36,277 nucleotides of DNA from Bacteroidota bacterium (GTDB lineage: Bacteria > Bacteroidota > Bacteroidia > Cytophagales > Cyclobacteriaceae), in assembly GCA_018267195.1 (NCBI GenBank), contig JAFDYY010000031.1, positions 1 to 36,277 on the forward strand, in the 5' to 3' direction. The notes below the pieces were generated by a model that made no database searches, had not been told where the DNA came from, and was given only the letters and a program-made list of their open reading frames with translations. Each line of letters starts with the position of its first letter. Within the stretch, counting starts at the first letter, position 1. The position numbers were made by a program, and so were the translations under genes. This document shows positions 17,140-25,030 of this stretch, piece by piece.

Positions 17140-17433
17140 TTACATTAAGACGATTTCTTTCAGAATATCTTTTCCAAACTCATTTTCAAGTGTTTTCAGT
17201 AAGTGATTTTTATGAAAACTTAATTCACTTTTCATAGCAGCTGAATCTACTTCTATAAAAAGAACTTTATTACGCACATAAATTTTTTTGGTATGGCGCG
17301 CCACCGGTTTACCGGCTATCCGTTCCCAGGAAGCAATAACATTGGCCTCATCAAATTTAGGTTTGAGATGGTATTGCTTCAACAGGTCTTTAATAGCCTG
17401 ACCAATGTGTTGTATGTCGTGCGGAGGGGGCAT
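17140..17433 (-). CDS. DUF721 family protein (DciA-like)
   Basis: 97-residue cytosolic protein with the DUF721 pattern: WERIAGKPVARHTKKIYVRN (about 36-55) followed by LFIEVDSAAMKSEL and a helix ending FGKDILKEI. The family includes DciA, the loader or operator of the replicative helicase in bacteria that lack DnaC/DnaI. It lies three bases after recF, an arrangement common in Bacteroidota, and is probably co-transcribed with it. Function by family only. Confidence 0.85.
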   Translation of the reverse strand: MPPPHDIQHIGQAIKDLLKQYHLKPKFDEANVIASWERIAGKPVARHTKKIYVRNKVLFIEVDSAAMKSELSFHKNHLLKTLENEFGKDILKEIVLM

Positions 17434-17436
17434 TAT

Positions 17437-18573
17437 TTAACTTATAGTAAACTTACCATTTTCTACCATGACCACATCTGCGTTTAAGTTCATCCGGCTT
17501 AAAATTTCCCGGCAACGTTCGGGCCTGGCATCGGTAATAAATAACTGACCGAACGTGTCTTCCGAAACCAATTTCAAAATTTTATCGATTCGGGTGTCGT
17601 CAAGTTTATCAAAAATATCATCAAGCAAAAGCAGGGGTTTAAATTTCTTCTTTTTAGCGATCATCTGAAACTCGGCCAGCTTTAAGGCTATTAAAAAGGA
17701 CTTCTGTTGGCCTTGCGACCCAAACCTCTTTACCTCATTGCCGTTCAACAAAAACAAAAAATCATCTCGGTGAATACCGCAGCTGGTTCGCTGCAATTGT
17801 ATATCGCGCAGTAAATTTTTTGTAAGCAATTCAGTAAAATCCCTATCTTCTAAATCGGATCGGTATTGAATATCCATATTCTCCGGTTTAGCTTCGGAAA
17901 GATTTTGATAATGCTTTTGAAAGGTTGGGATAAACTCTTGAAGAAATTCTTTCCTCTTTTTAAAAATAAACTTGGCGGCCGGAATAATTTTTTCATTGTA
18001 GCTCGCCAGCAAATCGCGGTCGGCATGGCCACGCTCGGCAAACATCTTCAGCGCACTGTTTCTTTGTTTAAGAAAGTTGGCATACACAATCAGGTTCTCC
18101 AGATAGCTATGGTCAATTTGTGAAAGGAGGCTATCAAAAAATTTTCTCCTTACCTCGCTGCCGTCCCAGATCAGTTCAATGTCTTGCGGCACAATCAAAA
18201 CCACCGGGTATTTACCCACGTGTTCAGAAAATTTTATACAATCCTGCCCGTCTTCTCGAATTATTTTTTTCTGACCTGACTGAAAAGAACAAACTACCTC
18301 CTTTGTTTTTTCATTCATCTTAAAACGGCCTTTAATCATAAACTGGCTCTCCCCGAGTTTAATATTTTGAACATCGGACGGATTGACGGCACTTTTTGTA
18401 ACCGACAAATAATGAATGGCATCCAGCAGGTTGGTTTTTCCGCTTCCATTATTGCCCAAAAAACAACAAATAGGTTGGTCGAAATGCAGGGTTGCTTCCG
18501 TATAATTTTTAAAATTGAGCAGGCTTAAAGTCTGAAGGAACACGCGTCTGTAATCAAAAAATCTAAAACTCAC
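17437..18573 (-). CDS. recF: DNA replication and repair protein RecF
   Basis: SMC-like ATPase that helps load RecA at single-strand gaps. Walker A GNNGSGKT (40-47), the signature region GSQGQQKSFLIALKLAE and Walker B LLLLDDIFDKLD are all present. Length 378 is slightly above the family norm (about 360). The ATG at 18573 adds ten residues before the family's usual beginning; the GTG at 18543, giving VFLQTLSLLNF, fits typical RecF N-termini better and may be the true start. recF leads a recF-DUF721 pair and is divergent from pdhA. Confidence 0.95.
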   Translation of the reverse strand: MSFRFFDYRRVFLQTLSLLNFKNYTEATLHFDQPICCFLGNNGSGKTNLLDAIHYLSVTKSAVNPSDVQNIKLGESQFMIKGRFKMNEKTKEVVCSFQSGQKKIIREDGQDCIKFSEHVGKYPVVLIVPQDIELIWDGSEVRRKFFDSLLSQIDHSYLENLIVYANFLKQRNSALKMFAERGHADRDLLASYNEKIIPAAKFIFKKRKEFLQEFIPTFQKHYQNLSEAKPENMDIQYRSDLEDRDFTELLTKNLLRDIQLQRTSCGIHRDDFLFLLNGNEVKRFGSQGQQKSFLIALKLAEFQMIAKKKKFKPLLLLDDIFDKLDDTRIDKILKLVSEDTFGQLFITDARPERCREILSRMNLNADVVMVENGKFTIS

Positions 18574-18582
18574 ATACGATGG

Positions 18583-18614
18583 TTTGGCTATTGCTTTGCC
18601 ATCCGCTATTTTCG
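18583..18614 (+). promoter_or_regulatory. pdhA promoter
   Basis: TTTG (18583-18586), 20 bases, then TATTTTCG (18607-18614), seven of eight matches to the -7 pattern. The start point would be near 18621, about 24 bases before the pdhA ATG chosen here. This supports the downstream start at 18645. Confidence 0.5.
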
Positions 18615-18644
18615 CATTTCATTAAAGAATCAAAAATAATACTT

Positions 18645-19670
18645 ATGGCGGCCACTGCCCAAGCAAAACCAAAATCAGCCAAAACAGAGTTCTCTAAAGA
18701 AACCTACTTATTTTGGTTTGAGAGCATGTTATTGATGCGCAAGTTTGAAGAAAAAGCCGGGCAATTGTACGGTATGCAGAAAATACGCGGCTTTTGTCAT
18801 CTCTATATTGGGCAGGAAGCTTGTGCCGCGGGGGCAGTTTCTGCTCTGACCAAAGGCGACAAATACATTACAGCCTATCGCGACCACGCACACCCACTGG
18901 CTTTGGGTACGCACCCCAACAAAATAATGGCCGAGCTTTACGGCAAAGAAACCGGAGTAAGCAAAGGCAAGGGCGGATCCATGCATATTTTTGATAAAGA
19001 GAATAATTTTTATGGGGGGCATGGCATTGTGGGGGGCCAAGTGCCTCTGGGTGCCGGTATTGGATTTGCCGAAAAATATAATAAAACCGGAAACCTCTGC
19101 ATCTGCTACATGGGCGATGGGGCGGTACGGCAAGGTGCTTTCCATGAAGCCCTGAATCTTTCTATGTTATGGAAAATACCCGTCATTTTCGTAATCGAAA
19201 ATAATGGGTATGCTATGGGCACATCGGTGAAGCGGACTTCAAACGTAACTGAATTATACAAACTGGCCGATTCTTACGAGATGCCCTCCGAGCCTGTAGA
19301 TGCCATGAACGTAGAGGCCGTGCACGAAGCCGTAGCTCGTGCAGCCGTGCGCGCCCGTGCCGGAGAAGGCCCCACTCTGCTGGAGTTTAGAACCTACCGC
19401 TACAAAGGCCACTCGATGAGCGACCCGCAGAAATACCGCACCAAAGAAGAAGTAGAAGAATACAAGCACCGCGACCCAATAGAACAAGTGCGCAAGAGTA
19501 TTTTAGATAAGAAAATAGCGACCGAAAAAGAACTGGATGTCATCGAACAAAAAGTAAACGGCCAGGTAGAAGAAAGTGTAAAATTTGCTGAAGAATCAAA
19601 ATTTCCTGATCCATCTGAAGCGATGCACGATATATACGAACAAGCCGATTATCCGTTTACTACCGACTAA
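18645..19670 (+). CDS. pdhA: Pyruvate dehydrogenase E1 component, alpha subunit
   Basis: Thiamine-diphosphate enzyme subunit that decarboxylates pyruvate and hands the acetyl group to the lipoyl domain of E2. The start at 18645 (MAATAQAKPK) is preferred over an open extension to 18579 because the extension covers the putative promoter. 341 residues. The TPP motif runs from GDG (157-159) to the NN pair (186-187); YRDHAHP (78-84) and RYKGHSMSDP are signatures of the alpha subunit. The beta subunit and E2 genes, often next to it, are absent; they must be elsewhere. Confidence 0.93.
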   Translation: MAATAQAKPKSAKTEFSKETYLFWFESMLLMRKFEEKAGQLYGMQKIRGFCHLYIGQEACAAGAVSALTKGDKYITAYRDHAHPLALGTHPNKIMAELYGKETGVSKGKGGSMHIFDKENNFYGGHGIVGGQVPLGAGIGFAEKYNKTGNLCICYMGDGAVRQGAFHEALNLSMLWKIPVIFVIENNGYAMGTSVKRTSNVTELYKLADSYEMPSEPVDAMNVEAVHEAVARAAVRARAGEGPTLLEFRTYRYKGHSMSDPQKYRTKEEVEEYKHRDPIEQVRKSILDKKIATEKELDVIEQKVNGQVEESVKFAEESKFPDPSEAMHDIYEQADYPFTTD

Positions 19671-19673
19671 TCT

Positions 19674-19703
19674 TTTGTTTAAAGCATAGAATGCTTAATA
19701 TTG
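19674..19703 (+). promoter_or_regulatory. Possible promoter of the TPR gene
   Basis: TTTG (19674-19677), 18 bases, then TAATATTG (19696-19703), one mismatch to TAnnTTTG. It lies in the 71-base gap after pdhA, about 40 bases before the next ATG. Confidence 0.3.
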
Positions 19704-19741
19704 CGCCCCAATTACTGTATCGGGGTTAATTATTTACAGCC

Positions 19742-20428
19742 ATGGCTAAAAAGGAAGAGAAAAAAGCAGTGCTCGAGAGTGCCGAAGTTATTCAGGAGAA
19801 AATAGAAGGCATCGAGCATTGGATAGAACGGAACCCAAAAATCATTATTGGTATCGTAGCGGCCATTGTGCTGGCCGTAGGCGGCTATTTTGGATGGAAC
19901 CACTACCTTAGCAGCCAGGAAAATGAGGCTCAAAAAGAGATGTTTCAGGCAATCCGGTATTTTGAAGCCGACAGTTTAAATCTGGCCTTGAATGGAGACG
20001 GAAACAACCTCGGATTCAAACAAATTATTGATGAATTTAGCATAACCCCGGCCGCTAACCTGGCTAATTTTTATGCCGGAATGATCCATTTAAAACAAGG
20101 GAAATTTGCTTTGGCTATTTTTTATTTAGAAGACTATAAAGCCAATGACCTGCTCATACAACCCCGCGCCTACAGTTTAATTGGCGATGCGTACATGGAA
20201 CAAAATGATTACGAAAACGCATCTAAATGGTACAATAAGGCAGCTACCTATAAGGCCACTAAAGAATTTACACCCTCTTACTTAATGAAAGAGGCACTGG
20301 CTTATGAAAAGCTGAACCAGAAAGAGAAAGCCATTGAAGTTTACCAAAAATTAATTGACAATTATTGGGAGAGCAGTGAAATTCAAAATGCTAAAAAATA
20401 CAAAGCCAGATTAGAGTCTAACTCATAA
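19742..20428 (+). CDS. Membrane-anchored tetratricopeptide-repeat protein
   Basis: 228 residues. A charged N-terminus is followed by one membrane segment (about 34-53, IIIGIVAAIVLAVGGYFGW) and a TPR domain with helices such as NLANFYAGMIHLKQGKFALAI, SLIGDAYMEQNDYENASKWY and KEALAYEKLNQKEKAIEVY. The layout matches the YfgM-like group, a periplasmic TPR on an N-terminal anchor. In E. coli YfgM works with the Sec translocon and chaperones; whether this holds here is unknown. It precedes ribH, with a terminator between, as in some other Bacteroidota genomes. Confidence 0.85.
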   Translation: MAKKEEKKAVLESAEVIQEKIEGIEHWIERNPKIIIGIVAAIVLAVGGYFGWNHYLSSQENEAQKEMFQAIRYFEADSLNLALNGDGNNLGFKQIIDEFSITPAANLANFYAGMIHLKQGKFALAIFYLEDYKANDLLIQPRAYSLIGDAYMEQNDYENASKWYNKAATYKATKEFTPSYLMKEALAYEKLNQKEKAIEVYQKLIDNYWESSEIQNAKKYKARLESNS

Positions 20429-20449
20429 ATACTATTTCACGATATTTGA

Positions 20450-20473
20450 AAGGGTAGTTCGCTACCCTTTTTT
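20450..20473 (+). terminator. Terminator between the TPR gene and ribH
   Basis: AAGGGTAG (20450-20457), TTCG tetraloop, CTACCCTT (20462-20469), then a T run. It lies 19 bases before the ribH ATG, so it could end the TPR transcript or act as an attenuator for ribH. Confidence 0.8.
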
Positions 20474-20491
20474 ATTTTAACATCTATTTTT

Positions 20492-20953
20492 ATGGCCGGT
20501 ATTTTAACCTCTGTTTCGGGACGTGCAAAAAAAAGCATCAGCACTAAAACCTTTGCCATCGTGGTGGCCGAATGGAACGAAGATATTACCGAAGCCCTGT
20601 TTAACGGAGCCTTTCAGGCACTAATTAGACTGGGAGCCAAAAAAGCAAACATTATTAGAAGAAATGTACCGGGAAGTTTTGAATTGCCGCTGGCGGCTCA
20701 ACAATTGGCCAAACAAAAGAAAATAGATGCCGTAATTTGTCTCGGGTGTGTTATTCAGGGCGACACGCCTCACTTCAGTTTTATTTGCCAAGCCGTATCG
20801 TATGGTATTATGGAAGTGAACTTAAAATACAATAAGCCGGTAGCCTTTGGTGTACTTACCACCCTTACCAAACAACAAGCATTAGAGCGGGCCGGTGGAA
20901 AATATGGCAACAAAGGAGAAGAAGCAGCCGTAACCGTGGTGAAGATGCTCTAA
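20492..20953 (+). CDS. ribH: 6,7-dimethyl-8-ribityllumazine synthase
   Basis: Penultimate enzyme of riboflavin synthesis; it condenses the ribityl-aminouracil with 3,4-dihydroxy-2-butanone phosphate and assembles into capsids or pentamers in the cytosol. 153 residues. The motifs VPGSFELPLA (59-68), CLGCVIQGDTPHFSFIC (83-99, with the catalytic His94) and PVAFGVLTT are canonical. The start is the ATG at 20492. No FMN riboswitch is seen upstream, only the terminator hairpin. Confidence 0.96.
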   Translation: MAGILTSVSGRAKKSISTKTFAIVVAEWNEDITEALFNGAFQALIRLGAKKANIIRRNVPGSFELPLAAQQLAKQKKIDAVICLGCVIQGDTPHFSFICQAVSYGIMEVNLKYNKPVAFGVLTTLTKQQALERAGGKYGNKGEEAAVTVVKML

Positions 20954-20961
20954 TAAACCCA

Positions 20962-21105
20962 AATCATGCAATAGATTTTCTATTGCATGATTGACGAATG
21001 AAAATCAACAACCCATGAAGATAAAATACCCAATGGTGATTTTCATTGTCAGGGTTAAACCTTGTCAACCCTTTGGGTAGATGATGCATCCCTAATGCAT
21101 CATCT
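20962..21105. repeat. Cluster of nested inverted repeats between ribH and icd
   Basis: Four hairpins in 144 bases: a perfect 14-bp stem (20962-20975 with 20979-20992, 3-base loop); ATGAAAATCA near 20997 pairing with TGATTTTCAT about 40 bases later; AGGGTT with AACCCT near 21052-21073; and a perfect 11-bp stem (21079-21089 with 21095-21105). There is no T run after the first or last, so they are not simple terminators. No gene fits this stretch. It could be a composite repeat element or a processed RNA 3' end. Confidence 0.6.
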
Positions 21106-21111
21106 GGGATA

Positions 21112-21141
21112 AAAAAAAGCCATCGGCAGCGATGGCTTTTT
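21112..21141 (-). terminator. Bidirectional terminator at the end of icd
   Basis: GCCATCG (21119-21125), loop GCAG, CGATGGC (21130-21136), with an A run on the left and a T run on the right. It serves icd on the minus strand and can also stop ribH transcripts. Confidence 0.85.
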
Positions 21142-21160
21142 AATCTCCATTTAGGATTAC

Positions 21161-22390
21161 TTAATTCATTTTCTTTACTACTTCCTGGCCAAATTCTGAG
21201 CATTTTAATAGGGTTGCCCCTTCCATCTGGCGGTGAAAATCGTACGTTACCCGTTTGGCAGAGATCGCGCCCTCCAGTCCCTTCACTATCAAGTCGGCTG
21301 CTTCCTGCCAGCCCATGTGCTCTAACATCATAACACCGGAAAGAATTACCGACCCCGGGTTTACTTTATCTTGGCCGGCATACTTGGGTGCCGTGCCGTG
21401 CGTAGCTTCGAAGATAGCATGGCCGGTACTATAATTGATGTTACCACCGGGAGCAATTCCGATACCGCCTACAATGGCCGCCAGCGCATCGGAGATATAA
21501 TCGCCATTTAAATTCAATGTGGCCACAACCGAGTATTCATCCGGTCGCAATAAAATCTGTTGTAAAAATGCATCGGCTATAGAATCCTTTACCACGATCT
21601 TATGTCCGTTTTTGGTAAATTCCATCCAAGGGCCGCCATCAATTTCTTTTCCGCCATATTCATTTTTTACCAATGCGTAACCCCAGTCGCGGAAGCCACC
21701 CTCGGTAAACTTCATAATATTGCCTTTGTGCACCAGCGTAACATTCGGCTTTTTATGTTGTATAGCATAATCTAATGCCGAGCGCACAAGGCGTTCGGTT
21801 CCTTCTTTTGATACCGGCTTAATGCCTATGCCCGAGGTTTCGGGGAATCTGATTTTTTTATATCCTTTCGGGAAATGGGTTTTAAACAAATCCAAAAAGG
21901 TTTTGTTTTCGTCTGTGCCCGCCTGGAACTCTATACCGGCATAAATATCTTCCGTGTTTTCGCGAAAAATAACCATGTTGGTTTTTTGTGGTTCTTTTAC
22001 GGGAGACGGAACTCCTTTAAACCATTGCACGGGGCGTACGCAAGCATATAAATCTAATTCCTGACGAAGGGCTACGTTTAGCGAGCGGATTCCTCCGCCT
22101 ACGGGTGTAGTTAGCGGGCCTTTAATGCCCACCAGGTATTCGCGGAAAATGGTCATCGTTTCTTCGGGCATCCAACTTCCGGTTTGCTTAAATGCCTTTT
22201 CTCCGGCCAGCACTTCCTTCCACACAATTTTGCGCTTGCCTTGGTATGCTTTTTCAATAGCCGAATCGAACACATATTTAGAGGCAGGCCAGATATCTAC
22301 ACCAGTGCCATCGCCTTCTATGAAGGGAATCGTGGGCACATCGGGCACATTCAGTTTTCCGTTGCTAATGCTGATTTTTTGATCGCTCAT
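21161..22390 (-). CDS. icd: Isocitrate dehydrogenase (NADP-dependent)
   Basis: TCA-cycle enzyme that converts isocitrate to 2-oxoglutarate. The 409-residue protein is of the E. coli type: [11 protein letters not shown] (Ser103 equals the regulatory Ser113 of E. coli), [22 protein letters not shown] and [11 protein letters not shown]. The NADP-selecting residues are kept: Lys-Tyr in GTAPKYAGQ, Val in QDKVNPGS and Tyr...Arg in TYDFHR. Minus-strand TAATTTTC (22433-22426) before the ATG is a near -7 box, but no -33 TTTG sits at 19 bases, so the gene may be read with the methyltransferase gene 43 bases upstream. Confidence 0.97.
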   Translation of the reverse strand: MSDQKISISNGKLNVPDVPTIPFIEGDGTGVDIWPASKYVFDSAIEKAYQGKRKIVWKEVLAGEKAFKQTGSWMPEETMTIFREYLVGIKGPLTTPVGGGIRSLNVALRQELDLYACVRPVQWFKGVPSPVKEPQKTNMVIFRENTEDIYAGIEFQAGTDENKTFLDLFKTHFPKGYKKIRFPETSGIGIKPVSKEGTERLVRSALDYAIQHKKPNVTLVHKGNIMKFTEGGFRDWGYALVKNEYGGKEIDGGPWMEFTKNGHKIVVKDSIADAFLQQILLRPDEYSVVATLNLNGDYISDALAAIVGGIGIAPGGNINYSTGHAIFEATHGTAPKYAGQDKVNPGSVILSGVMMLEHMGWQEAADLIVKGLEGAISAKRVTYDFHRQMEGATLLKCSEFGQEVVKKMN

Positions 22391-22433
22391 GGTTTTGGCT
22401 TTAAATAGATAGAAGATTTGAACGCGAAAATTA

Positions 22434-23864
22434 CTATTCTTTCTCTAACAAAACCACATTCTCTACATGGTTGGTATGCGGAAACATATCAACCGGTTGC
22501 ACGGCTTTAACGCGGTATTTTTCGGAAAGAATTTTCAAATCGCGGGCTTGTGTGGCCGGGTTGCAACTGACATACACTATTTTTTGAGGCGCTGCCGCCA
22601 TCAGCATGCGGGTAACATCTTCATGCATGCCCGCCCGGGGCGGGTCGGTAATAACCAGATCAGGATAGCCGTATTCTTGTATAAAGTGTTCGCTTAAGAG
22701 GTCTTTAATATCTCCGGCAAAAAATTCGGTATTCGTTAGGCCGTTCAGTGCTGCGTTGGCTTTGGCATCTTCTACTGCATCGGCCACATATTCTAACCCA
22801 ATTACTTTTTTGGCATGAGCCGCCACAAAATTGGCAATGGTTCCGGTGCCGGTATATAGATCGTACACCCATTCATTCCCCGTAAGGGCAGCAAAATCAA
22901 AAACAGTTTTATATAACTCAAGAGCCTGGGCCGAGTTGGTTTGATAGAATGACTTAGCTCCTACCCGAAACTGCAGCTTTCCCTGGCCTGTAGGTTTTTG
23001 CATCTCTTCGGTGATATATGAATTTCCGCGCCAGCAGATTATGTCCAAGTCATGAAAGGTATCATTCCGTTTACCGTTGATGATGTAATTAATTGAGGTA
23101 AGTTGAGGAAACCTGTCGGCCAGGCCGCCCAATATTTTTTCAATCCACTCTTTTTTATCATACGTAACTTGCAGGATTACCATCGTTTCGCCTGTATTGG
23201 CCGTACGGATGGTGAGGGTTCTTAAAAACCCGACTTGTTTACGCAGATCGAAAAAGGGAATGTGGTTCTCTATCGCTATTTTTCTGGCCAGTAGCCGAAT
23301 GGAGTTAGAAGGCTCGGGTTGTAAGTAGCAGGTATGCACATCAAACACCCGGTCGTACATACGCGGAATGTGGTACCCCAGTCCTGCCTTTTCGTCTAAG
23401 TCCCTTTCTGCCTGAGCTGGTAAAGCGTTTAATTCTTCTTTCGTAAGCCAACGGTTAGACGTAAAAGTAAAGTCTAACTTGTTTCTGTAATGGGTTTGTT
23501 TTTCAGAACCAATAATTGGTTTTATTGATGGCAACATCATCCCGCCAATACGCTCGAGGTTATCAGCCACCTGTTGTTGTTTGTATTGTAGTTGGGTTTC
23601 ATACCCGATGTGCTGCCAGGAGCAGCCTCCGCACATTCCAAAATGAGCGCAAAAGGGTTGCGTGCGGGCAGCCGAGTATTTTTTTATCTGCACTGCTTTC
23701 CCCTCTAAAAAACTGGATTTGATTTTGGTCAGTTCAATATCTACCGTATCGCCCGGTGCGCAACCGGTAACAAATACAACCCGACCTTCGTGGTGCGCAA
23801 CACACTTTCCCTCAGCGGCCATCGTTTCTACCACGATGCCTTCCAGCCGATCTCCTTTTTTCAT
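22434..23864 (-). CDS. rlmD: 23S rRNA (uracil-5-)-methyltransferase, RlmD/RumA family
   Basis: SAM-dependent enzyme that makes 5-methyluridine in rRNA. The ATG at 23864 ([12 protein letters not shown]) is chosen because the family's TRAM domain starts there; a longer frame would overlap the upstream gene. 476 residues: TRAM domain (about 1-60), iron-sulfur cysteines Cys72, Cys78 and Cys81 ([10 protein letters not shown]), SAM-binding [22 protein letters not shown] and the catalytic Cys in YVSCNPATQ. The exact uridine methylated in Bacteroidota is not certain. It lies 19 bases after the TPR-SH3 gene. Confidence 0.9.
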   Translation of the reverse strand: MKKGDRLEGIVVETMAAEGKCVAHHEGRVVFVTGCAPGDTVDIELTKIKSSFLEGKAVQIKKYSAARTQPFCAHFGMCGGCSWQHIGYETQLQYKQQQVADNLERIGGMMLPSIKPIIGSEKQTHYRNKLDFTFTSNRWLTKEELNALPAQAERDLDEKAGLGYHIPRMYDRVFDVHTCYLQPEPSNSIRLLARKIAIENHIPFFDLRKQVGFLRTLTIRTANTGETMVILQVTYDKKEWIEKILGGLADRFPQLTSINYIINGKRNDTFHDLDIICWRGNSYITEEMQKPTGQGKLQFRVGAKSFYQTNSAQALELYKTVFDFAALTGNEWVYDLYTGTGTIANFVAAHAKKVIGLEYVADAVEDAKANAALNGLTNTEFFAGDIKDLLSEHFIQEYGYPDLVITDPPRAGMHEDVTRMLMAAAPQKIVYVSCNPATQARDLKILSEKYRVKAVQPVDMFPHTNHVENVVLLEKE

Positions 23865-23883
23865 TCTATACGATTTAAGCCGG

Positions 23884-24612
23884 TTAGAGTATTGCCTCCA
23901 GAAGAGCATCGGCTTTTACGTAAGCCGGCTGATCCATCCATTTTACTTTCACCCAGACATCTTCAAGGCCCATTTTTTTTAGCTGATGCCCCTCGGATAT
24001 AACCGCCACCACCGAAGCACCGGCCGAAGGGCTGCTCATTAAATAGGTGTAATCTTTTTTTACAATAACCGAAGGAGGCAATTCATAATTATTGGCTACT
24101 AAAACACCCGCCATCAGCATTATGATGAGCCCTGCTGGGACTGCCACGCGTTGTTGCTTTTTATGCAGGTATACAGCCCACATGCCACTCAGCAAAAGAA
24201 AAAAAATCAGGATAAAAAGGATTGTCGTCTTGTTGTGTTCATACCAAAGGCCCAGCCGGTCAACCTCCTTTAGAGTATATCCGCTTACATTATATTTAGT
24301 GGCCAGTTCATCCATCTTAATTAAGGCCTGAGGATCATGAGAGGCCAAATAGTAGAGTTTTAAATAATACAAAGTCATACCTACTTTGCCAAGCCCTTCT
24401 TCTATATAGGCCATTTTTAACAGCATGGCCGGGGTATATATTTTTTCTTTAAAGACCGACTGGTACAACTCGGCCGACTGAGTGTATTGTTTCATTTTAA
24501 AAAGGGAATCGGCCCGGGCTATTTTACCGGACTGGGCAAAGGAAAATGAGGCAAAAGCAGTTAGTGAAAAAGTAATAAGAGATTTTAAGATGAGGATTTG
24601 TAAATTTTTCAT
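23884..24612 (-). CDS. TPR and SH3-like domain membrane protein (BatE-like)
   Basis: 242 residues: a signal peptide (1-26, ending SFAQ), a short TPR region (about 30-105, ADSLFKMKQYTQSAELYQ), two hydrophobic segments (about 131-150 and 159-175) and a C-terminal bacterial SH3 domain (about 180-240, DYTYLMSSPSAGASVV, VWVKVKWMDQPAYVKADAL). The layout is like BatE proteins of Bacteroidota aerotolerance operons, but the other bat genes and the MoxR ATPase are not here, so it is named by domains only. It is divergent from tRNA-Lys and followed closely by rlmD. Confidence 0.82.
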   Translation of the reverse strand: MKNLQILILKSLITFSLTAFASFSFAQSGKIARADSLFKMKQYTQSAELYQSVFKEKIYTPAMLLKMAYIEEGLGKVGMTLYYLKLYYLASHDPQALIKMDELATKYNVSGYTLKEVDRLGLWYEHNKTTILFILIFFLLLSGMWAVYLHKKQQRVAVPAGLIIMLMAGVLVANNYELPPSVIVKKDYTYLMSSPSAGASVVAVISEGHQLKKMGLEDVWVKVKWMDQPAYVKADALLEAIL

Positions 24613-24627
24613 ATTCGGTTACCTTTG
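24597..24627 (+). promoter_or_regulatory. tRNA-Lys promoter
   Basis: TTTG (24597-24600), exactly 19 bases, then TACCTTTG (24620-24627), a full consensus match. It overlaps the start of the divergent TPR-SH3 gene. Transcription would begin near 24634, giving a 77-base leader. Confidence 0.75.
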
Positions 24628-24653
24628 CGTCCTCAATTTTTAGGAGCCTTATA

Positions 24654-24688
24654 AGGGGCAAATTTAATTGATTGCTTCATTTGCCCCT
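24654..24688 (+). other. Leader hairpin upstream of tRNA-Lys
   Basis: AGGGGCAAAT (24654-24663) pairs perfectly with ATTTGCCCCT (24679-24688) around a 15-base loop. It lies inside the tRNA-Lys leader and might guide 5' processing; the tRNA-Tyr leader also has a hairpin. Role unknown. Confidence 0.45.
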
Positions 24689-24710
24689 ATAGGGAATTTG
24701 CAGCTAAAAT

Positions 24711-24783
24711 GATCTCGTAGCTCAGCCGGTAGAGCATTACACTTTTAATGTAAGGGTCCTGGGTTCGAATCCCAGCGGGATCA
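24711..24783 (+). tRNA. tRNA-Lys (TTT)
   Basis: Acceptor GATCTCG pairs with CGGGATC (one G-T pair); the anticodon loop CTTTTAA gives TTT (Lys). The T loop is TTCGAAT. 73 bases, no encoded CCA. An integrase gene starts 250 bases downstream, so the 3' half of this tRNA is the likely attachment site of the element. Confidence 0.96.
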
Positions 24784-24806
24784 CAGGTAAGCAAGCAAAG
24801 AAAACC

Positions 24807-24840
24807 AAAACCTCGCAAACACTATGTTTTGCGGGGTTTT
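24807..24840 (+). terminator. Terminator after tRNA-Lys
   Basis: AAAACCTCGCAAA (24807-24819) pairs with TTTGCGGGGTTTT (24828-24840) with a single T-G pair, followed by more T residues. It lies 23 bases after the tRNA. Confidence 0.85.
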
Positions 24841-24885
24841 TTGTTTTGGTGACCTACCAAATTATTCATTGAATACCAACGGTGA

Positions 24886-24934
24886 GGTGCGTAGTTCGGT
24901 GCGTCAAAACAGAGCAAAAAAATGACGCACCGAA
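24886..24934. repeat. 12-bp inverted repeat with an extra direct half-copy before int
   Basis: TTCGGTGCGTCA (24895-24906) is perfectly inverted at 24923-24934 around a 16-base A-rich spacer. GGTGCGT also occurs at 24886-24892 in the same direction as the left arm. Without a T run it is no terminator. A recombinase arm site, a regulator operator or an attachment-site component are all possible; it sits between the tRNA-Lys terminator and the integrase gene. Confidence 0.6.
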
Positions 24935-25030
24935 TTGGCCGCAAGAACCTGAACAACAGAGTGTTCAAAAACTGAACATCTTGATTCATAGCGGTGGCAA
25001 ACCTGAATTTTACAACTTCATCAGGTAGCC

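Noticed and set aside
18579..18644. Upstream extension of pdhA by 22 residues
   Set aside because: It covers a likely promoter, and the family sequence starts after the ATG at 18645.
20450..20491. FMN riboswitch before ribH
   Set aside because: Only a short UUCG-loop terminator fits; the conserved multi-helix FMN aptamer is absent.
23865..23909. Upstream extension of the rRNA methyltransferase by 15 residues
   Set aside because: It would overlap the end of the preceding gene and precedes the TRAM domain without similarity.
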